Notes under the pieces: generated by a model | What the model saw: only the letters and a program-made list of their open reading frames with translations | Database searches by the model: none | What the model was told of the DNA's origin: nothing | Part shown: positions 58,360 through 64,000 of the stretch, piece by piece | How the letters are laid out: the number at the start of each line of letters is the position of its first letter | Position numbering within the stretch: the first letter of the stretch is position 1 | Translations under genes and position numbers: made by a program | Assembly: GCF_002531755.2 (NCBI RefSeq) | Contig: NZ_CP035002.1 | Location: 558,001 to 622,000 of the forward strand | Origin: Rhizobium acidisoli | GTDB lineage: Bacteria > Pseudomonadota > Alphaproteobacteria > Rhizobiales > Rhizobiaceae | Direction: 5' to 3' | DNA: 64,000 nucleotides

Positions 58360-59982
58360 ATGATTCGTATCGAGAATATCAGCAAACAACTCAGTCATCG
58401 GATCCTCTTCATCGAGGCGTCTGCAGCGCTCAACAGAGGCGAGAAGATCGGCCTCGTCGGCCCGAACGGTGCCGGCAAGACGACGATCTTCCGGATGATC
58501 AACGGCGAGGAGCAGCCCGACGAAGGGCAGGTCTCCTGCGAAAAGGGCGTCACCATCGGCTACTTCAACCAGGACGTCGGTGAGATGGCGGGTCACAGTG
58601 CCGTCGCCGAGGTGATGAACGGCGCCGGCCCGGTCAGCCTCGTTGCCGGGCAATTGCGTGAGCTCGAGGCGGCCATGGCCGATCACGAGCAGGCCGACGA
58701 CATGGACAAGATCATCGAGCGTTATGGCGAGGTGCAGGCGCGTTACGAGGAACTGGACGGTTATGCGCTCGAAGGGCGCGCCCGCGAAGTGCTCGCCGGC
58801 CTGAGCTTCAGCCAGGAGATGATGGACGGCGATGTCGGGGCGTTGTCGGGCGGCTGGAAGATGCGCGTGGCGCTCGCCCGCATCCTGCTCATGCGTCCCG
58901 ATGTCATGCTGCTCGATGAGCCGAGCAACCATCTGGATCTCGAAAGCCTGATCTGGCTGGAGGAGTTCCTGAAAGGCTACGAAGGTGCGCTGCTGATGAC
59001 CTCGCACGACCGCGAGTTCATGAACCGCATCATCACCAAGATCATCGAGATCGAGGGCGGCGCATTGACGACCTATTCGGGCGATTACGAATTCTACGAG
59101 CAGCAGCGGGCACAGAACGAGAAGCAGCAACTGGCCCAGTTCGAGCGCCAGCAGGCGATGCTGGCCAAGGAAATCAAGTTCATCGAGCGGTTCAAGGCGC
59201 GGGCTTCGCATGCCTCGCAGGTGCAGAGCCGCGTCAAGAAGCTGGAGAAGATCGACCGGGTGGAGCCGCCCAAGCGCCGTCAGGTCGTTTCCTTCGAATT
59301 CCAGCCGGCGCCGCGATCCGGCGAGGACGTGGTCAGCCTCAAGAACGTCCACAAGAAGTACGGCAGCCGAAGCATCTATGAAGGGCTGGATTTCATGGTG
59401 CGGCGGCGGGAGCGCTGGTGCATCATGGGCATCAACGGCGCCGGCAAGTCGACACTGCTGAAGCTGGTGACGGGTACCGCCGAGCCTGATGAAGGCAGCG
59501 TCGCTCTCGGCGCCAGCGTCAAGATGGGCTATTTCGCCCAGCACGCCATGGATATTCTCGACGGCGAGCACACCGTTTTCCAAGCGCTGGAAGACCGGTT
59601 TCCGCAAGCGGGGCAGGGGCCGTTGCGGGCGCTCGCCGGATGTTTCGGCTTTTCCGGCGACGATGTCGAGAAGCGGTGCCGCGTGCTGTCGGGCGGCGAG
59701 AAGGCGCGGCTGGTCATGGCGATAATGCTGTTCGACCCGCCGAACCTGCTGGTGCTCGACGAGCCGACGAACCATCTCGACCTCGACACCAAGGAGATGC
59801 TGATCAAGGCGTTGTCGCAATATGAGGGCACCATGCTGTTCGTCTCGCATGACCGGCATTTCCTCGCCGCACTCTCCAACCGGGTGCTGGAGCTGACGCC
59901 CGAGGGCATCCATCAATATGGCGGCGGCTACACCGAATATGTTGCGCGCACCGGTCACGAGGCGCCGGGTCTCAGGAACTGA
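58360..59982 (+). CDS. ABC-F family ATPase (YbiT/Uup-like)
   Basis: The 540-residue protein has two ABC domains and no membrane segments. Domain 1 has Walker A GPNGAGKTT (residues 34-42), signature LSGGWKMRVALARILL and DEPSNHLDLESLIWL. A helical linker with YSGDYEFYEQQRAQNEKQQ precedes domain 2 with GINGAGKSTLLKL, LSGGEKARL and DEPTNHLDLDTKEM. ABC-F proteins act at the ribosome E site to help translation or confer antibiotic tolerance. The YSGDYEFYEQ region points to the YbiT-like group. No leader peptide suggesting drug induction is seen in the 170-base gap upstream. Confidence 0.92.
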   Translation: MIRIENISKQLSHRILFIEASAALNRGEKIGLVGPNGAGKTTIFRMINGEEQPDEGQVSCEKGVTIGYFNQDVGEMAGHSAVAEVMNGAGPVSLVAGQLRELEAAMADHEQADDMDKIIERYGEVQARYEELDGYALEGRAREVLAGLSFSQEMMDGDVGALSGGWKMRVALARILLMRPDVMLLDEPSNHLDLESLIWLEEFLKGYEGALLMTSHDREFMNRIITKIIEIEGGALTTYSGDYEFYEQQRAQNEKQQLAQFERQQAMLAKEIKFIERFKARASHASQVQSRVKKLEKIDRVEPPKRRQVVSFEFQPAPRSGEDVVSLKNVHKKYGSRSIYEGLDFMVRRRERWCIMGINGAGKSTLLKLVTGTAEPDEGSVALGASVKMGYFAQHAMDILDGEHTVFQALEDRFPQAGQGPLRALAGCFGFSGDDVEKRCRVLSGGEKARLVMAIMLFDPPNLLVLDEPTNHLDLDTKEMLIKALSQYEGTMLFVSHDRHFLAALSNRVLELTPEGIHQYGGGYTEYVARTGHEAPGLRN

Positions 59983-60087
59983 CGATTATTTTGTGCGACA
60001 TGTCGAAACCGTCGGCGTCGAAGCGACCAGCAACGAGCCGGCCGGCGATATCGGCCGGACGGTCGGAGCAACGGAGGAGAACCGCCC

Positions 60088-60474
60088 ATGCTGCTGGACA
60101 GGATCGAGGTCATCACCCTGTTCGTCGACGAGATCGACGCGGCGAGGGCATTTTATCAAAAGGTCTTTGCCGCCGATCTCGTCTACCAGGACGACGTCTG
60201 CTCGGTGCTGAAATTTTCGGAAACGATGGTCAATCTGCTGCAGGTAAGCGAAGCGCCTCAGCTGGTCGAGCCCTCGACGGTGGCGGCATCCGGCTCGGGC
60301 AGTCGCGTTCTGCTGACGATCAAGGTCGATGATGTCGATGCGGTCTGCACGGAGCTGCGAAGGCTTGGCGTGACGCTGCTCAACGGTCCGATCGATCGTC
60401 CATGGGGCCGCCGTACGGCCGCTTTTGCGGATCCGTCCGGTCATGTCTGGGAGGTTGCGCAGGAACTGCGCTAA
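60088..60474 (+). CDS. VOC/glyoxalase-family protein
   Basis: The 128-residue protein has two beta-alpha-beta-beta-beta modules: MLLDRIEVITLFVDEIDAAR...FYQKVF, and a second ending FADPSGHVWEVAQEL with the metal-site Glu. Members include glyoxalases, dioxygenases and resistance proteins; no particular one can be assigned. CGGAGGAGAACCGCCC precedes the ATG. It is 105 bases after the ABC-F gene and may share its transcript. Confidence 0.82.
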   Translation: MLLDRIEVITLFVDEIDAARAFYQKVFAADLVYQDDVCSVLKFSETMVNLLQVSEAPQLVEPSTVAASGSGSRVLLTIKVDDVDAVCTELRRLGVTLLNGPIDRPWGRRTAAFADPSGHVWEVAQELR

Positions 60475-60606
60475 ACGTTGCATCCAAGGCCTCGGCAGGC
60501 CGCTTCCTTCTCGCGAAGGACGGATTCGGTGCTTATTGCCACGATGATGACCAAATTCCGTGGTGTTCGGAGCCCTCTTCATGCAATCGGGACCGGGCGC
60601 ATCGGC

Positions 60607-61167
60607 ATGGACTGGATCAATCGCTATATCGATCAGCCGCTACTGCACGGCGCGGCGGGCTTGCTGCGGAGCTGGCATCTTCGCACGCGGCAACCGCCGG
60701 AGCTGCTGGAGCCGACATGGAATCTCGTCGTGCTCGCCTTTCTGCTGATCGCCAGCGGGCAGGTCCTGGCCGGCAAACCGTTCGCGCTCGGTGTTGCCGC
60801 GCTGATCATGCTGGCGCTGCCGTCAGCACGAAAACTGCTTTCGGCCGTGAAGGCAAGGGGAGGCGGCTACGGCGCCCGGGAGTACAAGTCGCTGAGAGCA
60901 CGCGCCATCGCCAAACGCGAGGCGGAGTGGTCGGTGCGGATCATCGTCCTGTTTTCCTCCGCCTGCCTTCCCTTCATCGCCCGCATCGATGACCCGGCGG
61001 GAGCCTGTTTCATGCTGGGGGCGAGCATCTGGTTCGTCCTGACCGGGCCGCTCAAGGCCTATCTAGATGCGGCCGAGCCCCCGAGCCGAATGAAGGCGAC
61101 AGGATGTTCAGCGGCGCCTTCCATTTCGGCTGAACCAGGCCGATGCGGTTGCATCCGCCGGCCGTGA
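60607..61167 (+). CDS. Hypothetical membrane protein
   Basis: The protein has 186 residues from ATG 60607 (the frame is open from 60478). About four hydrophobic segments occur: LVVLAFLLIASGQVLAG, ALGVAALIMLALPSA, WSVRIIVLFSSACLPFIAR and CFMLGASIWFVLTG, separated by a basic cytoplasmic loop RAIAKREAEW. The C-terminal tail is Pro/Ser-rich. I do not recognise the family. The upstream in-frame ATGs at 60544 and 60547 are also possible starts. Confidence 0.6.
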   Translation: MDWINRYIDQPLLHGAAGLLRSWHLRTRQPPELLEPTWNLVVLAFLLIASGQVLAGKPFALGVAALIMLALPSARKLLSAVKARGGGYGAREYKSLRARAIAKREAEWSVRIIVLFSSACLPFIARIDDPAGACFMLGASIWFVLTGPLKAYLDAAEPPSRMKATGCSAAPSISAEPGRCGCIRRP

Positions 61168-61232
61168 GAGGGACAGGGAACCAAATGGGGTCGGCCTCCG
61201 TTATGTGAGCAGCAACGTAAAAGGAGATTGCG

Positions 61233-61397
61233 ATGCTTTATTACGCTCTGGTGTTTCTCGTTGTGGCCTTGATTGCCGGCGTCCTCGGATTTGGCGGTAT
61301 AGCAGGGGCTTCAGCTTCTATTGCCCAGGTTCTGTTCTTTATTTTCCTGGTGCTGTTCGTCGTATCTCTCGTCATGCGCTTTATGCGAAGAGTATAA
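61233..61397 (+). CDS. DUF1328 small membrane protein (YtjA-like)
   Basis: The 54-residue protein begins [20 protein letters not shown], then [19 protein letters not shown] and ends VMRFMRRV: two membrane helices with a Gly/Ala turn, the standard DUF1328 pattern. AAAGGAGA is 7 bases before the ATG. Function is unknown; related proteins are often stress-induced. A strong terminator follows 19 bases after the stop. Confidence 0.85.
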   Translation: MLYYALVFLVVALIAGVLGFGGIAGASASIAQVLFFIFLVLFVVSLVMRFMRRV

Positions 61398-61416
61398 AAG
61401 CGGATCGAGCAAGTAT

Positions 61417-61447
61417 AAAAACCCGGCGAACACATCGCCGGGTTTTT
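61417..61447 (+). terminator. Rho-independent terminator after the DUF1328 gene
   Basis: AAAAACCCGGCGA (61417-61429) and TCGCCGGGTTTTT (61435-61447) form a perfect 13-bp stem around ACACA, ending in a T run: a textbook intrinsic terminator. Confidence 0.9.
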
Positions 61448-61452
61448 CTTTA

Positions 61453-61820
61453 TTGCCACCTTTGGCGTCTCCACCACTGACGGTTTCCGTCCGGTTGCGG
61501 TCGGCCCCTGCAAAATCCGCATGAGCCGCTGCATGAATGCCGCCCACGGAAAGTCGACGGCAAACAGGACCGTGCCTTTCCGGCAACCATTCCTGACAAC
61601 ATCATGAAATAACCGGATGGCGTGAATTAGTGCCTTCGAAATGTCCCATTGGGGGCTGAACCGTAAACCTGTTTGTCGCTTGCGCCTCCCAGGCGCTTTG
61701 ACTTGCGATGCGAAAATGGTGCGGGATCGGATCGTTTTGCGGTCCCGTCCGTTATCTGTTGCCGAATCTGGTGGCGAGTAGCCGGGTATGCTCCCGTCAC
61801 GATTTGAGAAGGAGAGACTT
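61453..61820. other. Intergenic region before the DUF992 gene
   Basis: These 370 bases hold no supportable gene. The right part should carry the DUF992 promoter; no clear -35/-10 pair stood out. Confidence 0.45.
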
Positions 61821-62342
61821 ATGAATAAAATTCTTGCGACGGCGTTTGCCGCGGTATCGTTGACGGTTGTCGGCGCAGGGGCGGTCAATGCCGCCGACCT
61901 CGCCACCAGGACATATGAAGAGCCGGACCTGCGCAATGGCGTCAAGATCGGTTACCTCACCTGCGATATCGGCGGCGGTACGGGTTATGTGCTCGGTTCC
62001 TCCAAGGAGGCCGATTGCATCTTCCAGTCGACCGTCGGCAATGAGCTTTCGGATCGTTATACCGGCGAAGTGAGAAAGCTTGGCATTGACCTTGGCTTCA
62101 CCACGCGCAGCCGCCTGATCTGGGCGGTGTTCGCGCCGACCGCCGGTTATCACCGCGGATCGCTTGCCGGCCTCTATGTCGGCGCCACCGCCGAGGCGAC
62201 GCTCGGTGCCGGTGTCGGCGCCAATCTGCTGGTCGGTGGCACTTCCGGCTCGATCCATCTGCAGACGGTCAGCCTGACCGGCCAGCTCGGCCTCAATGTT
62301 GCCGCCGGCAGCGCCTCGATGACGTTGACGGCCGACAATTGA
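61821..62342 (+). CDS. DUF992-domain secreted protein
   Basis: The 173-residue protein has signal peptide MNKILATAFAAVSLTVVGAG with cleavage likely after AVNA. The mature part begins with the DUF992 pattern GYLTCDIGGGTGYVLGSSKEADCIFQ (two conserved Cys), then GIDLGFTTRSRLIWAVFAPT and a Gly/Ala-rich repeat-like C-terminus. It is periplasmic or outer-membrane associated; function unknown. AAGGAGAG is 8 bases upstream of ATG 61821, so the earlier in-frame ATG at 61788 is not needed. Confidence 0.85.
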   Translation: MNKILATAFAAVSLTVVGAGAVNAADLATRTYEEPDLRNGVKIGYLTCDIGGGTGYVLGSSKEADCIFQSTVGNELSDRYTGEVRKLGIDLGFTTRSRLIWAVFAPTAGYHRGSLAGLYVGATAEATLGAGVGANLLVGGTSGSIHLQTVSLTGQLGLNVAAGSASMTLTADN

Positions 62343-62354
62343 TATGCCTTTTTT

Positions 62355-62387
62355 GACGCTCCCTGCCGCGATACGGCAGGGAGCGTC
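62355..62387. terminator. Strong hairpin after the DUF992 gene
   Basis: GACGCTCCCTGCCG (62355-62368) and CGGCAGGGAGCGTC (62374-62387) form a perfect 14-bp stem with loop CGATA. It separates the DUF992 and GNAT genes. Confidence 0.75.
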
Positions 62388-62435
62388 ACGTCATTGAGGC
62401 CGATTTCGCGCCACGCAGCCCAGCCGGATCACGAC

Positions 62436-62906
62436 ATGATCGATATTCGAATGGCAACGCCCGATGAGGATGAGGTCCTTGTGGGGCACTATCTGAAGAT
62501 CTGGGACAGCTACGGCACGCCACCGGAACATTACAGGCCCGATGCGGCGGCGCGGATCTTATCTTTCATCAGAAGCGGCCGCGAGGAGCGGCGTCTGACA
62601 TCGTTCCTTGCCATTGTCGACGGTGAAATCGCCGGTTCCGCATCCTGCCAGCTGCATCAATCGCCATTTCCGGAGGTGGTCCGGGAAGCACAGCGGCTGC
62701 ACGGTTACATCTGGTCCGTCTATGTCGCCGACGACTTCCGCCGGCGCGGCATCGCATCGGCGCTGACCAACAAGGCCGCCGACTATCTGAAATCGATCGG
62801 CTGCACCACAGCCGTCATCCATGCCTCGGATGCCGGCGAGCCGGTCTATCGGGCCGCCGGTTTCGAACTGGCCAAGGAAATGCGCCTGCAGTTTCCGGCG
62901 GAGTAA
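62436..62906 (+). CDS. GNAT-family N-acetyltransferase
   Basis: The 156-residue protein has a single GNAT fold. The acetyl-CoA loop is VYVADDFRRRGIASALTNKAADY (Q/RxxGxG/A type), preceded by the beta-4 strand GYIWSVYV and followed by the C-terminal HASDAGEPVYRAAGFELAKEM typical of the superfamily. The substrate is unknown. ATG 62436 was preferred to the earlier TTG at 62394. It is convergent with the LysR gene, with an 11-base gap. Confidence 0.82.
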   Translation: MIDIRMATPDEDEVLVGHYLKIWDSYGTPPEHYRPDAAARILSFIRSGREERRLTSFLAIVDGEIAGSASCQLHQSPFPEVVREAQRLHGYIWSVYVADDFRRRGIASALTNKAADYLKSIGCTTAVIHASDAGEPVYRAAGFELAKEMRLQFPAE

Positions 62907-62917
62907 GGATCTCCCGC

Positions 62918-63847
62918 TTACGTTTTCGCCCGGCCGGGTGCGACAAAAGCGGCGATCGTCGCCTCATCATGGCCGGCCTCGCGCAGGAAGCGGCTGGCAA
63001 ATTCGATGGCCGGGCTTCTGAGCGCATCGTCCGGTCGGATCAGATGAAAGGCCACGTGATAATCGAGCGTGCGCGCCGACACGGCGACGACGCGCCCGGA
63101 TGCCAGCGCGGCATCCGATAGCGGCGGCCGGGCGAGCGCGATGCCGAGCCCTTGCGCACAGGCATCGATCACCAGATTGTAATCCTCAAAGCGGCGATCG
63201 TGGCCGCGCGGCGTATAGTCGACTGCCTCGCGAGCGAGCCAGCGGCGCCAGCCTTCGATATTCGAATCGTGCAGGATCGGCAGGTCGAGCAGCGAAAGAG
63301 CGTCGGATCGCTTACCGAGCCGGTCTGCCAGCGCCGGGGCGGCGATCGGAAACGACTTCTCCTGCCACAGCGGCAGGGCGCGCACGCCGGCCCATGGGCC
63401 TTTGCCGCAGCGGATGGCAAGGTCCGTACCTTCGCCGAAATCCGCCAGCCGGTGTTCGAGCGTCAGTTCGACATGCAGCTCGTTTCCTTCAAGCTTCGCC
63501 AGGCGCTGAAACAGCCACAACGAGGCGACGGAGGGCGTCACCGAAAGACGCACCACCGCCTTGTTGCGGCGAGGCAGCCAGCGCTCGCCACTGTTGCCGA
63601 GCAGCGCAAGCGCTTCTTCTGCCCGCGCGAAAAAACGCATGCCCTCCGGCGTCAGGCGCACACCTCTGGCTTCGCGGGCAAACAGGCGCACCCCCATCCA
63701 GCGCTCGAGGCGCGAGACCTGCCGCGACACCGCGCCATGAGTGATACCGCTCTCCTCGGCCGCGGCGGAAAATGATCCGAGCCGGGCAGCGCGGGCAAAG
63801 GTTTCGAGCGTATCGAGCGGCGGAAGAACCGGTGAGCTGTGAACCAT
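62918..63847 (-). CDS. LysR-family transcriptional regulator (GcvA-like)
   Basis: The 309-residue protein has an N-terminal winged helix-turn-helix: LETFARAARLGSFSAAAEES, then ITHGAVSRQVSRLERWMGVRLFAR. The C-terminal substrate domain has WLPRRNKAVVRLSVTPSVASLW and CAQGLGIALARPPL. The pattern is that of GcvA-type activators. ATG 63847 was chosen over GTG 63853. It is divergent from the gene at 63932, which is its likely target. Confidence 0.88.
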   Translation of the reverse strand: MVHSSPVLPPLDTLETFARAARLGSFSAAAEESGITHGAVSRQVSRLERWMGVRLFAREARGVRLTPEGMRFFARAEEALALLGNSGERWLPRRNKAVVRLSVTPSVASLWLFQRLAKLEGNELHVELTLEHRLADFGEGTDLAIRCGKGPWAGVRALPLWQEKSFPIAAPALADRLGKRSDALSLLDLPILHDSNIEGWRRWLAREAVDYTPRGHDRRFEDYNLVIDACAQGLGIALARPPLSDAALASGRVVAVSARTLDYHVAFHLIRPDDALRSPAIEFASRFLREAGHDEATIAAFVAPGRAKT

Positions 63848-63931
63848 GGACACATTTGATCATCGATTGCGATGCTTTTCAAGCACGCATCGAAGGGCTA
63901 CTCACTGTTTCAGGAATATATGGAGGCGAAA

Positions 63932-64000
63932 ATGAGCATGGCGGCAAGCACACCAATTTCGACGAAAGAGCAAGGCGGGTTCGATCTGGTGGCCTTTGCT
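63932..64000 (+). CDS. Start of an unidentified gene (cut by right edge)
   Basis: ATG 63932 is preceded by TATGGAGGCGAAA. The 23 visible codons read MSMAASTPISTKEQGGFDLV and onward, a hydrophilic leader turning hydrophobic, which would fit a membrane transporter controlled by the divergent LysR protein. Too little is visible to name it. Confidence 0.5.
   Translation, partial: MSMAASTPISTKEQGGFDLVAFA

Overview
The window reads as DNA from a Rhizobium of the etli/leguminosarum type. The signs are high-GC coding with alphaproteobacterial gene content, repABC-family partition genes, a NodT-type outer-membrane lipoprotein, DUF992/DUF2934/DUF6665 proteins, rhizobial intergenic palindromes, and an O-antigen gene pair resembling the plasmid-borne lps-beta loci of R. 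etli (from memory, not checked). The partition genes and transposable elements suggest a plasmid, chromid or a plasmid-derived island. No rRNA, tRNA or CRISPR array was seen.

Layout. 1-7163 (minus): a surface-glycan operon with a GmhA-like SIS isomerase, a GtrB-like GT2, a GT-C-like membrane protein broken by one base in a G run, a flippase-like membrane protein, a sugar epimerase and a nucleotidyltransferase/HAD fusion that runs off the left edge. Together they look like a pathway that makes an activated heptose-type sugar and moves it on a polyprenyl carrier. 7202-12216: a degraded sugar-utilisation locus. An alpha-L-rhamnosidase 5' fragment is fused by deletion to the 3' half of an UgpC/MalK-type ATPase gene; a LacI regulator, a near-symmetrical operator and an M24 peptidase follow. 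12412-20530: an RND pump and adaptor (minus), a divergent CpxRA-like two-component system and a NodT-type outer-membrane channel, which form a self-contained efflux module.

20541-36315: branched-chain amino-acid catabolism. A minus-strand leucine operon (isovaleryl-CoA dehydrogenase, both methylcrotonyl-CoA carboxylase subunits, a MaoC hydratase and a CitE-like lyase) faces away from a seven-gene plus-strand operon (HSD10-like SDR, thiolase, acyl-CoA dehydrogenase, branched-chain 2-oxoacid dehydrogenase E1a/E1b/E2/E3). An AraC regulator is divergent from the second operon. Between them is an orphan Phd/YefM antitoxin whose toxin seems to have been cut off by a palindromic repeat.

36316-45974: a mobile and replicon-derived zone. 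It holds about 1.8 kb with no supportable gene, then an IS630-family element whose transposase is interrupted by a group II intron. Removing bases 38668-40552 restores the transposase frame exactly. The intron's own reverse transcriptase has a one-base frameshift. Intact repA and repB follow with two parS-like palindromes, but repC is missing. An IS66-family element with terminal repeats and an 8-9 bp target duplication comes next.

45975-50014: O-antigen genes (initiating sugar transferase, WbpM/CapD-like dehydratase, O-antigen ligase/polymerase). 50364-64000: ordinary accessory genes: two small stress-type proteins, a GntR regulator with mannonate dehydratase, TetR with an EmrAB-type pump, an aldose epimerase, an ABC-F ATPase, a VOC protein, small membrane proteins, a DUF992 secreted protein, a GNAT acetyltransferase and a LysR regulator divergent from a gene cut by the right edge.
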